From Devosia sp. Root685 (GTDB lineage: Bacteria > Pseudomonadota > Alphaproteobacteria > Rhizobiales > Devosiaceae), in the NCBI RefSeq assembly GCF_001427875.1, contig NZ_LMHK01000001.1, forward strand, positions 1,366,871-1,430,870: DNA of 64,000 nt, given 5' to 3'. This document shows positions 42,460 to 52,268 of this stretch, piece after piece; positions within the stretch are counted from its first letter, which is position 1, and each line of letters begins with the position of its first letter. The translations under genes and the position numbers were made by a program. The notes below the pieces were generated by a model. It was not told where the DNA came from. It saw only the letters and a list, made by a program, of their open reading frames with translations, and made no database searches.

Positions 42460-43911
42460 CTATTTCTTATCGGCGTAGGGGTTTTTCCCGCCGCGCAGCC
42501 ACAGGCGAATGGGCGTTGCGGGCATGTCAAAACTCTCGCGCAGCCCGTTGATCAGGTAGCGCTGATAGGACATGGGCACGACTTCGGGGCGCGAGGCGAA
42601 GACGATGAAGCTCGGCGGCCTCGTCTTGGCCTGGGTCATATAGCGCATCTTGAGGCGGCGGCCGGAGACGGCGGGAGCGGGATGGCTCTCGGTCATGGCG
42701 GCGAGCCAGCGATTGAGCTTGGCGGTCGAAATGTGGGAATTCCAGACGCGCTCGACCTGGAAGATCGCCTGCATCAGCTTGTCGATATTGCGGCCGGTGA
42801 GGCCCGACAGGGTGACCAGCGGAATGCCGCGCACCTGCGGCAGGAGCCGCTCGCATTCTGCGCGCAGCTCGGCAAGCTTGGCGTTCTTGTCTTCGATCAG
42901 GTCCCATTTGTTGAGGGCGATGACCATGGCGCGGCCTTCGCGCTCGACGAGATCGGCAAGAGCCAGATCCTGTTTTTCGAAGGGAATGGTCGCATCGAGC
43001 AGCAGCACGACGACTTCGGCATATTGGATGGAGCGCAGGCTATCGCCGACGGCCAGCTTTTCGAGCTTTTCGTGGACGCGCGAGCGGCGGCGGATGCCGG
43101 CCGTGTCGACGAGATTGATCACGCGGCCTTCCCATTCCCAGGGAACGAGAATGGAATCGCGGGTGATGCCGGCTTCGGGGCCGACGAGCACGCGGTCTTC
43201 GCCGACCATGCGATTGACAAGGGTCGACTTGCCCGCATTGGGGCGACCGATAATGGCGACGTTGAGATAACGGCGCGGATTCCAGCGCAGCGTCGCCTCG
43301 TCGCCCTCGCCTTCGAGCATGTCGGGGGTGATATCGACATCGACCTCGGGCAATTCGTCGAGATCGCCTGATGCTTCCGCCTCGGAGGCGGCCTGGGCTG
43401 CCTGCTTTGCTTCGGCCACATCGATGGCGGCAGAAACGATGGAATAGAGTTCGGAAAGGCCGAGGCCGTGTTCGGCCGAAAGGGCTATTGGTTCACCAAA
43501 GCCGAGCTTGAAGGCTTCGACGAGGCCGTGTTCGGCGGCCTTGCTTTCGGCTTTGTTGCCGACGAGGTGGACGTCCTTGCCCGCCTTGCGCAGGACCTGG
43601 GCAAAGCGCTGGTCGAGCGGCACAACGCCGGCGCGGGCATCGATCATGAAGAGGATCACGTCGGCTTCGCGGATCGCCAGCTCGGTCTGCTGGCGCATGC
43701 GGTCTTCGAGGCTGCCGTCGGTGACATCCTCGTAACCGGCCGTGTCGAGCACGCGGAAGGTCAGATCGGCAATATGGCCCTCGGCCTCGCGGCGGTCGCG
43801 CGTGACGCCGGGCGTGTCATCGACGAGCGCGATCTTGCGGCCGACGAGACGGTTGAAAAGGGTCGACTTGCCGACATTGGGGCGACCGACAATGGCTACT
43901 GTGACCGTCAT
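42460..43911 (-). CDS. der: ribosome-associated GTPase Der
   Basis: A 483-residue GTPase with two tandem G domains, needed for 50S maturation. G1 motifs are GRPNVGKS (9-16) and GRPNAGKS (about 220). DTAGYED and DTAGIRR are the G3 motifs. The first G4 reads NKAE rather than NKxD, a known variant, and the second is NKWD. An acidic linker (about 175-210) joins them, and a KH-like domain (about 375-465) ends the protein. It follows the TPR gene by 24 bases, like yfgM-bamB-der but without bamB. Confidence 0.96.
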   Translation of the reverse strand: MTVTVAIVGRPNVGKSTLFNRLVGRKIALVDDTPGVTRDRREAEGHIADLTFRVLDTAGYEDVTDGSLEDRMRQQTELAIREADVILFMIDARAGVVPLDQRFAQVLRKAGKDVHLVGNKAESKAAEHGLVEAFKLGFGEPIALSAEHGLGLSELYSIVSAAIDVAEAKQAAQAASEAEASGDLDELPEVDVDITPDMLEGEGDEATLRWNPRRYLNVAIIGRPNAGKSTLVNRMVGEDRVLVGPEAGITRDSILVPWEWEGRVINLVDTAGIRRRSRVHEKLEKLAVGDSLRSIQYAEVVVLLLDATIPFEKQDLALADLVEREGRAMVIALNKWDLIEDKNAKLAELRAECERLLPQVRGIPLVTLSGLTGRNIDKLMQAIFQVERVWNSHISTAKLNRWLAAMTESHPAPAVSGRRLKMRYMTQAKTRPPSFIVFASRPEVVPMSYQRYLINGLRESFDMPATPIRLWLRGGKNPYADKK

Positions 43912-43935
43912 GGTCGCTCCCGAGCTGGTTCTATT

Positions 43936-44688
43936 TTACTGCGCTGCGGGCGCAGGCGTCGCCTCGTCACCATCGACGATGGTCTCGATGGCATCGGCGG
44001 CGACTTCGGCGTCGGAGGTGGTGTCTTCGGCAATCAGGCCGGCCGAGGTCATCTGGGCGATGTAATAGGCCACGCGATTGCGAATGCCATCCTGGGCCAG
44101 GGGATCGTTGAGCACAGCTTCAAAGCTCGCCTTGGCGGCGGTTGCATCGCCGGCCTTGAACTGAGCCAGGCCGATCAATTCGCGGGCAACGCGGCGCATT
44201 GGATTGTCATCCATTGCAATGGTGCCGATGCGAGCTTCGACATCGGCGAGGGTGCCGGTATCGACGAGAATGGTGGCGGCCTGCAGCAGAGCCAGTTCGC
44301 GCAGGCGCACATTAGACTGGTCATTGGCGAGCGCATCATAGGCAGCAACAGCACCGGCCGTGTCGCCGGACTTGGCAAGCAGCGAAGCCTTGGCGAATTC
44401 GGCGAGGACCGGATAGCCGCCCGAACCATTGGCGGCGAGCGTATCGAGCTCGGCCTGGGCGGCGGCAAGGTCGTCCTTATTGGCGCTGGCGAGGGCTGTG
44501 TAGAGCTCCTCGGACGAGCGGGCTGACTGGCTGTTGGTGTACCAGGCCCAGCCTTCGTTGACCGCGACGACGGCAACAATGGCTACGGCCGCGCCGATGA
44601 CGAAGGGCGCAATACGGCGCCAAAGCGCCCGCATGCGATCGGAGCGGAGCTCCTCGTCAACTTCACGGAAAATATTGTCCTCGGCCAT
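43936..44688 (-). CDS. YfgM-like TPR membrane protein
   Basis: A 250-residue protein with a cytosolic N-terminus containing IFREVDEELRSDRMRALW and one membrane helix (about 27-47, FVIGAAVAIVAVVAVNEG). A periplasmic TPR-like region (about 55-215) of Ala-rich helical pairs follows, then an acidic tail. Such proteins (YfgM type) assist the Sec translocon and periplasmic chaperones. The ATG at 44688 gives the family start MAEDNIFREVDEEL. It is upstream of der on the same strand, consistent with YfgM. Confidence 0.87.
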   Translation of the reverse strand: MAEDNIFREVDEELRSDRMRALWRRIAPFVIGAAVAIVAVVAVNEGWAWYTNSQSARSSEELYTALASANKDDLAAAQAELDTLAANGSGGYPVLAEFAKASLLAKSGDTAGAVAAYDALANDQSNVRLRELALLQAATILVDTGTLADVEARIGTIAMDDNPMRRVARELIGLAQFKAGDATAAKASFEAVLNDPLAQDGIRNRVAYYIAQMTSAGLIAEDTTSDAEVAADAIETIVDGDEATPAPAAQ

Positions 44689-44848
44689 GGCGGTCTCTGG
44701 TCTCAAGCAAATCCGGGGCACGTTTATCACGCTGCCCCCGGAATGCAAATTGCACGGCGCAAAACCGAGGTTATTAACCGCTGTCATGGCATTAATGTCT
44801 GTATGTGCCGCGGATGGGCTAGATTGCAGCCGTGGCAGAGGCCTTCAA

Positions 44849-45982
44849 ATGAGTGCCAGGCGCGACCAGAGCATCGATATGTTTCGCGGGATCGCCATCC
44901 TGCTCGTCGTGCTGTTTCATTTTACCGCCCGCCTGCCCGCCTATGCGCTCAACATCACCGAGGGCGCGCCATGGCCGGTGTTTTTTGGCTGGGTCGGGGT
45001 CTATTTCTTCTTCATCATCTCGGGCTACTGCATTTTCATGACGCTGGAGCGCTCGGCGACGGTGGGCGTGTTTCTGGCGCGGCGCATATCGCGGATTTAT
45101 CCCGCTTTCGTCGCGGCCGTTCTCATTCTCTTCGTCTTCGGGCTCGTCGCCTATATTCCGTCGGTTCCGGAAGCAAAGTTCCATGTGATCCCGCCGAACC
45201 TGCTCGATGTGGTGATGAACCTGTTTTTCATCGGCGAGATCGGGGAATGGGTCGATGGCTCGTTCTGGTCGATTGCGGTCGAGGTGAAATTTTATCTGCT
45301 CGTGGCGCTGCTGGCGGGCATTTTTCATGACCGGGTGCGGTTTACGCAGGTTTTCGCTGGGCTGGCGCTGGTGATGGCGCCGATCTGGGCGGTCTCAACG
45401 CTGTTTTCCGATTTCGGCAGCGGGCCGGTGACACCGCAATCGCTGCTGAAATTTCTCGCCATCGCGCCCTATCTCAGCTTTTTTGCCGTCGGCATTCTGG
45501 GGCGGCAGTTCGAGGCGGGTACGCCGGGCACGGGCAGGCTATTGGGCGCCAATGTCGTTGTTTCGACCCTTGTAGTGTGGATTGAAGCCTATTCGTTCGA
45601 ACTGCATGACGGCTGGCTGACCGCAACAGTCTGTGCGCTGGCCTATCTGGTGCTGGTGGCGCTGTTCCTGCGCTTCGTGCGCGGCAAGCCCATGCCGTCG
45701 GTGCCGGGACTATCGTTCGGCATCGCCCAGATCGGGCTTCTGAGCTTTTCCTGGTACCTGATCCACGAGAATGTCGGGATCAGTCTGCTGACCCTGCTCG
45801 ACCTCTATATGCCGGCGCAGGTGGCGCTATGGGTGACCATCGCCTCCACCTTCATCATGGCCCTGGTCTTCGCCAATCTCTTCGAATGGCGCTTCCGCAA
45901 GCCGGTGGAAGCCGCCGCCATGGCCCTGCTCGGCTGGCTGCATCGCCTAGTGGCGCCGGTCCTGCCAAAGCCCATTCCCTAA
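44849..45982 (+). CDS. acyltransferase 3 family membrane protein
   Basis: A 377-residue inner-membrane protein of the acyltransferase-3 (OafA/NodX) family. RRDQSIDMFRGIAILLVVLFH places the conserved Arg and His near residues 14-25. GVYFFFIISGYCIF (about 50-65) and FLARRISRIYPAF (about 76-90) follow, with about ten helices. Members add acetyl or other acyl groups to surface sugars. The ATG at 44849 gives the usual short N-terminus. The gene stands alone with no glycan cluster nearby, so the acceptor is unknown. Confidence 0.88.
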   Translation: MSARRDQSIDMFRGIAILLVVLFHFTARLPAYALNITEGAPWPVFFGWVGVYFFFIISGYCIFMTLERSATVGVFLARRISRIYPAFVAAVLILFVFGLVAYIPSVPEAKFHVIPPNLLDVVMNLFFIGEIGEWVDGSFWSIAVEVKFYLLVALLAGIFHDRVRFTQVFAGLALVMAPIWAVSTLFSDFGSGPVTPQSLLKFLAIAPYLSFFAVGILGRQFEAGTPGTGRLLGANVVVSTLVVWIEAYSFELHDGWLTATVCALAYLVLVALFLRFVRGKPMPSVPGLSFGIAQIGLLSFSWYLIHENVGISLLTLLDLYMPAQVALWVTIASTFIMALVFANLFEWRFRKPVEAAAMALLGWLHRLVAPVLPKPIP

Positions 45983-46591
45983 TCACAGCTTGAGCGGCCA
46001 GGAGGCCAGATAATCAGGCCGCATCGTGCCCGTCGCGGTATGCACCAGACAGAACCGGTCGATATGCAGGCGAAGCGGGCGCGGCAAAGTCCGCGTCGGC
46101 AACCGCCCCGGCGCATAAAAGAGCGTAATATGCGGATTGAAGGCGCTGCGGCCCGTACGCATGCCGGCCTCCTGCATTCGGCGCCGCAGGTCTTCATAGA
46201 GCGCCAGAGCCTCGCGGGGCAGGTCGGAACAGCACAGCACGGTCGGCGCGGGGCCGCGCCGCGCCTGCTCGCGTCCGCCGTCCCAGGTCTGGACCCGATC
46301 GAAAACCAGATCGAAGGGCGGGCGACGGACGGCTTCCCCAATCATCAGCGCCTCCTCGGTCTCTTCCGGCGCCAATTGTTGGCCCCGCTGCAGGCCATTG
46401 AGCGAAATGTGCAGCCGGGCGGCGGCAACGATGCGCCGCGCGAACTGGCCGCGCGCCAGGTCCCGAGCATAACGTTCGATCCGGACCGCAATGTCCGGCG
46501 GCGGGTAAAGCGCAAAATAGGTTCGGTGCTCGACGGGGCTCGGCGTCGCGCCGAACAGATCGGGTTCTTCCATGACTGCCACCATGTTCAT
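45983..46591 (-). CDS. 2'-5' RNA ligase family protein
   Basis: A 202-residue protein of the 2H phosphoesterase superfamily. Two HxT/S motifs are present: RLHISLNG (near residue 62) and NPHITLFY (about 154). They define the active site of ThpR-type enzymes that join or open 2'-5' phosphodiester or cyclic phosphate bonds in RNA. The N-terminal HRTYFALYPP strand is typical. ATG 46591 is preferred; ATG 46573 is a shorter option. It converges directly on the acyltransferase, with stops adjacent (45982/45983). Confidence 0.85.
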   Translation of the reverse strand: MNMVAVMEEPDLFGATPSPVEHRTYFALYPPPDIAVRIERYARDLARGQFARRIVAAARLHISLNGLQRGQQLAPEETEEALMIGEAVRRPPFDLVFDRVQTWDGGREQARRGPAPTVLCCSDLPREALALYEDLRRRMQEAGMRTGRSAFNPHITLFYAPGRLPTRTLPRPLRLHIDRFCLVHTATGTMRPDYLASWPLKL

Positions 46592-46851
46592 GTTTTGTTC
46601 ACTCAACCACAGGAGCGGATCGGGAGTCAATCGCGGCCGAGACGCGTGGTGAATTTGTGAGCGAAGGAACAGTTAGGGAAGGCTTTGGGTCGGGATTGCC
46701 AACAGCCTGCGGCTCACCTAATTTTCCGGCCATGATTGTGGGGATCCTCTAGGCGTCTTGCTTGAGACGCGTGATCGCAGCCTGTCCGTATTGCGTGATC
46801 CGCGATGCGGCGCTGGTTTGCGCATTTGGGCTTTCATAGAGGTTCACTACA

Positions 46852-47346
46852 TTGAAAATCAGAGCAGAGCGAGCGGCCGACGTCGCCGCCATCAGCACGA
46901 CCACCACCGCAGCATTCAAGACCGCGCCCTATAGCAGCGGGACCGAGGCGCGCATCATTGAAAATCTCAGGGCAGCTCAGGCGCTGACCCTGTCCCTCGT
47001 TGCCGTCGATCAGGACGACATCGTCGGCCATGCGGCATTCTCGCCCGTGAGCTTTCCCGGCGCAAAGGGCGACTGGTATGGCCTTGGACCGGTCTCCGTC
47101 CGTCCGGACAGGCAGAGCCGAGGAATCGGCAAGTTGCTCATCGCGGCCGGGCTCGACCAACTCCGGTCACTGGGGGCCACGGGTTGCGTTGTCCTGGGCG
47201 ATCCCGATTATTACGGCCGGTTCGGTTTCGAGAGCGATCCTGACCTGACCTATGGCGGCGCGCCATCGCCCTATTTTCAGCGCCTGATCTTCGCGGGCCC
47301 GCTTGCCAAAGGCGACGTCACCTTTCACGCTGCATTCGGGGCCTAG
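46852..47346 (+). CDS. GNAT family N-acetyltransferase (YhbS-like)
   Basis: A 164-residue acetyltransferase. The start KIRAERAADVAAI is typical of YhbS-type GNAT proteins. VRPDRQSRGIGKLLI (about 83-97) is the acetyl-CoA pyrophosphate-binding motif A, and DPDYYGRFGFES (about 121) is the YhbS signature. The likely start is TTG 46852, with the conserved strand beginning at residue 2. The upstream gap 46592-46851 has no clear gene. The substrate is unknown. Confidence 0.88.
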   Translation: MKIRAERAADVAAISTTTTAAFKTAPYSSGTEARIIENLRAAQALTLSLVAVDQDDIVGHAAFSPVSFPGAKGDWYGLGPVSVRPDRQSRGIGKLLIAAGLDQLRSLGATGCVVLGDPDYYGRFGFESDPDLTYGGAPSPYFQRLIFAGPLAKGDVTFHAAFGA

Positions 47347-47354
47347 ATAAAGCG

Positions 47355-47379
47355 AAGGCGGTCCAATCCGGACCGCCTT
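47355..47379. terminator. bidirectional terminator, GNAT/guaA
   Basis: The stem AAGGCGGTCC-AATCC-GGACCGCCTT is followed on the plus strand by TCATC. It lies nine bases after the GNAT stop and 27 before the guaA stop on the other strand. Confidence 0.75.
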
Positions 47380-47405
47380 TCATCGTCTCTAGGCGCCGCA
47401 GGAGG

Positions 47406-48977
47406 TCATTCCCACTCGATCGTGCCCGGGGGTTTGCTGGTCACATCATAAACCACGCGGTTGATGCCGCGGACTTCGTTGATGATGCGGGTAGCGGTAC
47501 GCCCAAGGAAGTTCATGTCGAACTGGTAGAAATCGGCGGTCATGCCATCGACCGAGGTCACGGCGCGGAGGGCGCAGACGAATTCGTAGGTGCGGCCATC
47601 GCCCATGACGCCGACGGTCTGGACCGGGAGAAGAACGGCGAAAGCCTGCCAGATCTTGTCGTATTGGCCCGACTTGCGGATTTCATCGAGATAGATGGCG
47701 TCGGCCTGACGGAGGATGTCGAGCTTTTCGGGCGTGATGCCGCCGGGGCAGCGGATGGCAAGGCCCGGGCCCGGGAAGGGGTGGCGACCGATGAAGCTGT
47801 CGGGGATACCGAGTTCGCGGCCGAGGACGCGGACTTCGTCCTTGAACAGTTCGCGCAGCGGCTCGACGAGCTGCATGTTCATGCGCTCGGGGAGACCGCC
47901 GACATTGTGGTGGCTCTTGATGGTGACCGAGGGGCCGCCGGTGAAGGACACGCTTTCGATGACGTCGGGATAGAGCGTACCCTGGGCGAGGAACTGCGCG
48001 CCGCCGAGTTTCTTGGCTTCTTCCTCGAACACTTCGATGAAGAGGCGGCCGATGATCTTGCGCTTGGTTTCGGGGTCGGACTGACCTTCGAGTTCACCGA
48101 GGAACAGCTTTGCCGCGTCCACGTGGACCAGTGGGATATTGTACTGGTCGCGGAACATGGTGAGGACCTGTTCGGTCTCGTTGAGGCGCATCAGGCCGTG
48201 ATCGACATAAATGCAGGTGAGCTGGTCACCGATGGCTTCATGGATCAAGACGGCCGCGACGGAGGAGTCGACGCCGCCGGAGAGGCCGCAGATAACCTTG
48301 CCCGTGCCGACCTGGGCGCGGATCTTTTCGATCATCTTCTGGCGATAGGCGGACATGCTCCAGTTCGACTGCAAGCCGACGACCTTGTGCACGAAATTGG
48401 CCAGGAGCTTGCCACCATCGGGCGTGTGCACCACTTCGGGGTGGAACATGGTCGTATAGCGTTTTTTGGATTCGTCGCCGGCAATGGCAAAGGGCGCATT
48501 GGGTGATGTTGCCATCACCTTGAAGCCCTCGGGTAATTCCGTCACGCGGTCGCCATGACTCATCCAGACCGGATATTTGCCACCAACTTCCCAGACGCCA
48601 TCATAAAGGGCGCTCGGCTCAAGCACTTCGACATCGGCGCGGCCGAACTCGCGGTGATGACCACCTTCGACCTTGCCGCCAAGTTGCAGGCAGAAGGTCT
48701 GCTGACCGTAACAGATGGCAAGGATCGGCAGGCCGGAATCGATGATTGACTGTGGAGCGCGCGGGCTGCCCTCGTCGGTGACAGAGGCGGGGCCACCCGA
48801 GAAGACTACGCCTTTAGGCTGTAGGGCCGCAAAGGCCTCTTCCGCCTTGTTGAAGGGATGGATTTCGCAATAGACACCGGTTTCGCGAATGCGTCGTGCA
48901 ATGAGCTGCGTGACCTGCGAGCCGAAGTCGACAATCAGGATGGTGTCTTGGGCGGGGGCGGTGTCTGGGTGCGTCAT
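47406..48977 (-). CDS. guaA: GMP synthase (glutamine-hydrolysing)
   Basis: A 523-residue enzyme that aminates XMP to GMP. The glutaminase domain has the nucleophile C89 in AICYGQQTF (relatives usually read CYGMQ) and the His-Glu pair in MFHPEVVH (about 174). The ATP pyrophosphatase loop GLSGGVDSS lies near 232. The C-terminal dimer domain ends [13 protein letters not shown], the exact family end. guaB is about 4 kb away on the same strand with other genes between. Confidence 0.97.
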   Translation of the reverse strand: MTHPDTAPAQDTILIVDFGSQVTQLIARRIRETGVYCEIHPFNKAEEAFAALQPKGVVFSGGPASVTDEGSPRAPQSIIDSGLPILAICYGQQTFCLQLGGKVEGGHHREFGRADVEVLEPSALYDGVWEVGGKYPVWMSHGDRVTELPEGFKVMATSPNAPFAIAGDESKKRYTTMFHPEVVHTPDGGKLLANFVHKVVGLQSNWSMSAYRQKMIEKIRAQVGTGKVICGLSGGVDSSVAAVLIHEAIGDQLTCIYVDHGLMRLNETEQVLTMFRDQYNIPLVHVDAAKLFLGELEGQSDPETKRKIIGRLFIEVFEEEAKKLGGAQFLAQGTLYPDVIESVSFTGGPSVTIKSHHNVGGLPERMNMQLVEPLRELFKDEVRVLGRELGIPDSFIGRHPFPGPGLAIRCPGGITPEKLDILRQADAIYLDEIRKSGQYDKIWQAFAVLLPVQTVGVMGDGRTYEFVCALRAVTSVDGMTADFYQFDMNFLGRTATRIINEVRGINRVVYDVTSKPPGTIEWE

Positions 48978-49127
48978 GGCGAGGCTTTAGCGCCAGCTAA
49001 AAGATTCCGCAAGCGCTGGTGCTGCAAGGCTGGACTGACGCTGCAGCAAACGACACAACGACGCTCCGCGGGATCGACCAGCGCGATGAGGCGTTAGGGC
49101 GGAGAGACCGGTTTTGGGACGTAGTCG

Positions 49128-50351
49128 ATGACCAATGACAACCGATTGCTCTGTGCGGACTTTTTGCGCGCGACCGCCTGCCTTGGCGTGCTGCTGCATC
49201 ACCTTGCCTTTCGCATGGACATGAATGCGGTGCCCGACGCTGCGGAGCCGGTACTGCGGTTTCTGGTCTATGGCAGCTTTGGCGTGACGGTATTTTTTGT
49301 GCTGAGCGGCTTTCTGCTGGCACGGCCGTTCTGGCTGGCGCTCGATGCGGGCAAACCCATGCCGTCGCTGAGGACCTATGCACTGCGGCGGCTGGCGCGG
49401 ATCGTGCCGGGGTTTTGGCTGGCGCTGGTGGTGAGCCTAGTGCTCGACCTGTGGCTGGGCGGAAAATTGCTCGATGGCGAGCGGATCATTCGTTTTGTCG
49501 CCGGGCTACTTCTGGTGAGCGACTGGCATTGGGTGACGCTGTTTCCGGTCGATAATAATGGGCCGCTGTGGTCTATCGGATTTGAGGTGACGGCCTATCT
49601 GCTTATGCCGCTGGGCATGGCGGCGGTATTTGCGCTCAGGGCGCGGCAATGGCCGGCGCGGCTGGCCTGGCTGGGTGTGATCGCCGTCGCGCTCCTCGTG
49701 CATGTCATGGTGGTGCAATGGGCGCCGATCGACGAGGTGGAGCGCGGCTGGAACCATGGGCTCGTGGGTGGCGCCAAGGCATGGATGCCGCGGTTTAATC
49801 CCATCGGGTTTTTCGCGATTTTCGCCGTGGGATCGCTGGCTGCCGGGGTGCAGGTGCTGATCCAGAACCGGCGCGGGATTGGCATGGACGTCATTGGTGG
49901 CCTAGCCGTGCTGGCGACGGCGCTCATCATGGCGCTCAATATCGGCGGGTTGACGGAAGGCTTTGGCTGGCTCGGCATTCCCTATGCCTTTCCGGTCATG
50001 CCGCTGGCAGTCGGCATTGCGCTCGCCACCCTGCCCTCTTCGCTCTATCTCGGGCGGCTGCTCGACAACGCCCTGGCGCGGTTCATCGCGCGCATCTCGT
50101 TCGGCATTTATGTCTGGCACTTCGTGATCATGTGGCTAATCGAGAAGCTTGCACGCGGCTCGTTTCGCACCTCAGGCGCCGATGGCTGGGCGACATGGTT
50201 ACAGACAAGCGGGATGGTCTTGGTGATCACGACGGTCGTCGCGACGCTGAGTTTTTATCTGCTGGAGCAGCCGATGGTCCGCTGGGCGCGAAAATTCGAG
50301 CGGACCGGCAGGAAAGAGGGCGAACCTGCCGGCGCCAAAGCGATCAGTTGA
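49128..50351 (+). CDS. acyltransferase 3 family membrane protein
   Basis: A 407-residue multi-helix membrane protein. NRLLCADFLRATACLGVLLHHLAF carries the conserved Arg and paired His (about 14-25). GVTVFFVLSGFLLARPFW (about 52-70) and LRRLARIVPGFWLAL (about 88-102) are typical of acyltransferase-3 enzymes. About ten helices are seen. It differs clearly from the similar-family protein at 44849-45982. Its stop overlaps the convergent tspO stop by eight bases. The acceptor is unknown. Confidence 0.87.
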   Translation: MTNDNRLLCADFLRATACLGVLLHHLAFRMDMNAVPDAAEPVLRFLVYGSFGVTVFFVLSGFLLARPFWLALDAGKPMPSLRTYALRRLARIVPGFWLALVVSLVLDLWLGGKLLDGERIIRFVAGLLLVSDWHWVTLFPVDNNGPLWSIGFEVTAYLLMPLGMAAVFALRARQWPARLAWLGVIAVALLVHVMVVQWAPIDEVERGWNHGLVGGAKAWMPRFNPIGFFAIFAVGSLAAGVQVLIQNRRGIGMDVIGGLAVLATALIMALNIGGLTEGFGWLGIPYAFPVMPLAVGIALATLPSSLYLGRLLDNALARFIARISFGIYVWHFVIMWLIEKLARGSFRTSGADGWATWLQTSGMVLVITTVVATLSFYLLEQPMVRWARKFERTGRKEGEPAGAKAIS

Positions 50352-50826
50352 GAATGCCGATCGAAAGATTGAGCAGCGTCGCGAAACTGACCCAGGCGAG
50401 GTAAGGCAGGAACAGCAAAGCGGCGAGGCGATCGCGGTTCCAATTGACGAGAATGAAGCCGACGATGGCGAGCCACATCACAACGATGATGGCGAAGGCA
50501 GGCCAGATCATCTGGCCGATGAACCAGACCGGCGACCAGGCCCAGTTGAGCGCCATCTGGCCGTACCAGAGTTTAGACGAGGTGCTGGTGGGGCTCTGCA
50601 TAAAACTGCGCCAGCCGGCGATGGCGATCAGCACGTAGAGGCTGAACCAGACGGGTCCAAAGATCCGGTTGGGCGGGTTGAAGGGTGGCTTGTTCAGCGT
50701 CTCGTACCAGGTGCCGGGAGCGGATTGGGTGCCGATCAGGGCACCAACGCCGATGACGACGATAAGGAAGGTCGCGAGGACGATCCAGGAGCGCGGTGTT
50801 TGATAGTCGGTGGTGGTGGCGGACAT
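50344..50826 (-). CDS. TspO/MBR family protein
   Basis: A 160-residue membrane protein with five helices and the aromatic-rich TspO pattern WYETLNKPPFNPPNRIFGPVW (about 43-63), then LNWAWSPVWF (about 98). TspO proteins bind porphyrins and other hydrophobic ligands and affect tetrapyrrole and stress responses. The ATG at 50826 matches the family N-terminus. It converges on the acyltransferase with an eight-base overlap of coding ends, so the two genes cannot share a terminator outside coding DNA. Confidence 0.92.
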   Translation of the reverse strand: MSATTTDYQTPRSWIVLATFLIVVIGVGALIGTQSAPGTWYETLNKPPFNPPNRIFGPVWFSLYVLIAIAGWRSFMQSPTSTSSKLWYGQMALNWAWSPVWFIGQMIWPAFAIIVVMWLAIVGFILVNWNRDRLAALLFLPYLAWVSFATLLNLSIGILN

Positions 50827-50899
50827 GGGTGAGCCCTTTGTTCTTGGACAACTGTTCCTTGAACGAAGGGCGAAGCGCAGTGGTTCACTCAGTCGCGGC

Positions 50900-50964
50900 G
50901 TCATTCCCGCGAAAGCGGGAATCTTGTGGCGCTGAGTAGGGATTCCCGCTTTCGCGGGAATGAC
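50900..50964. repeat. REP-like palindrome, family A copy 3
   Basis: Perfect arms GTCATTCCCGCGAAAGCGGG and its complement flank a 17-base centre. It lies between the rsmB stop and the tspO start on the same strand, so it may limit read-through. Confidence 0.85.
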
Positions 50965-50978
50965 GCCGGGATGGGGAG

Positions 50979-52265
50979 CTACGCCTTGCGGATCAGGTGG
51001 CAGTAGAAACCGTCCGTGCCCGTACGGTGCGGCGTCAGGAGGATGCCACCGCCTGACGTGGCGAGGCCCGCCGGCAGATCGGTGACCAGCGTGCTGCGCC
51101 AGGCTTTTGCGATATCGACGCTCGAGAGTTCGGGATGCGCGGAGAGGAGCGCGGCGATCTGGTCGTCGTTTTCTTCCGGAAGGATGGAGCAGGTGATGTA
51201 GACCAGCACACCGCCGGGTTTGACGTAGCGCACCGCTTCTTCGAGGATGGCAGCCTGGTCGGCCTGGCGCTGGGCCAGAAGTTCGGGCGTAAGCTTCCAC
51301 TTGGTGTCGGGGCGGCGCCGCCAAGTGCCGGTGCCGGTGCAGGGCGCGTCGATGACGACGCGGTCCATTTTGCTCACGAGATCGTCGAGGGCGCCGGGAT
51401 GGGGCGCACGAACCTGGGCGTTGCGGACGCCATTGCGCTTCAGGCGATCATAGATCGGCGCAAGGCGATTGCGGTCGCTGTCATAGGCAAAAATCTGGCC
51501 CTTGTTGCCCATGGTCGAGGCGAGCGCCAGCGTCTTGCCCCCTGCCCCGGCGCAAAGATCGAGCACCTGTTCGCCCGGCTGGGCGCCGGCAAGGGCAGAT
51601 ACCATCTGGCTGCCCTGATCCTGCACCTCGAACCAGCCTTTGAGATAACCCTCGTCGGTCGTGACATTGGGCGTGCGGGCATCGCGCGGGCCGGCGGGCA
51701 TGGAAAAGCCCATGAGGGCGTAGGCCGTCGGCTCGGGCGAGAAGCGGGCCAGCGATTTGGCCACTTTCTCCGGCGTTGCCTTAAGGGCATTGACGCGCAG
51801 ATCGAGCGAGGGGCGGCCGGCCATGGCTTGCCCTTCGGCTGCGAGATCGTCGCCAAAGGCGCGCTTGAGCGAGGGCAGCAGCCATTCCGGTGCGTCTGAT
51901 TGGGTGGCCTCGTCGGCGGCGTCGAGGCTGGCGGTTGCGCCCGCAATTTCTTCGGCGCTCAGCGCTTCGGGGGCGTGGCTATCTGCGGCGAAGGCGGCGT
52001 TGAGCGCTTCGGGCGCCTCGTTCCAGTCGCGCAGCACGGCGGCGAGAACGAGGGCGCGCGGCGTGTCGGCGCCCATGGCAAAGGCATAGGACGAGCGGCG
52101 GCGCACCGCGTCGTAGACGAGATTGCCGATGGCGGCGCGATCGCCCGCCCCGGCAAAGCGATTGTTGAGCCCCCAGGCCTTCAGCGCCTCGGAAACCGGC
52201 CGCTTGCGGTTTTCGACATCGGACAGGACTTCAATGGCGGCGGCGATACGGCCGGGCAGGCGCAT
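50979..52265 (-). CDS. RsmB/NOP-type 16S rRNA m5C methyltransferase
   Basis: A 428-residue RNA methyltransferase. An N-terminal NusB-like RNA-binding part (about 1-130) precedes the catalytic domain. SAM is bound by VLDLCAGAGGKTLALAS (about 235-250). The PCTGTGTWRRRPD motif (about 308) and the catalytic cysteine in VYITCSILPEEND (about 359) are intact. It methylates a cytosine of 16S rRNA (C967 in E. coli). The N-terminal domain is shorter than in E. coli RsmB. It starts three bases after the MAPEG gene. Confidence 0.9.
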   Translation of the reverse strand: MRLPGRIAAAIEVLSDVENRKRPVSEALKAWGLNNRFAGAGDRAAIGNLVYDAVRRRSSYAFAMGADTPRALVLAAVLRDWNEAPEALNAAFAADSHAPEALSAEEIAGATASLDAADEATQSDAPEWLLPSLKRAFGDDLAAEGQAMAGRPSLDLRVNALKATPEKVAKSLARFSPEPTAYALMGFSMPAGPRDARTPNVTTDEGYLKGWFEVQDQGSQMVSALAGAQPGEQVLDLCAGAGGKTLALASTMGNKGQIFAYDSDRNRLAPIYDRLKRNGVRNAQVRAPHPGALDDLVSKMDRVVIDAPCTGTGTWRRRPDTKWKLTPELLAQRQADQAAILEEAVRYVKPGGVLVYITCSILPEENDDQIAALLSAHPELSSVDIAKAWRSTLVTDLPAGLATSGGGILLTPHRTGTDGFYCHLIRKA

Positions 52266-52268
52266 GGA

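Noticed and set aside
46749..46847. Minus-strand open frame (GTG start) encoding about 32 residues that ends with a basic helix-like sequence
   Set aside because: It has protein-like composition but is very short, has no visible ribosome site and no recognised family. It could be chance or the end of a lost gene.
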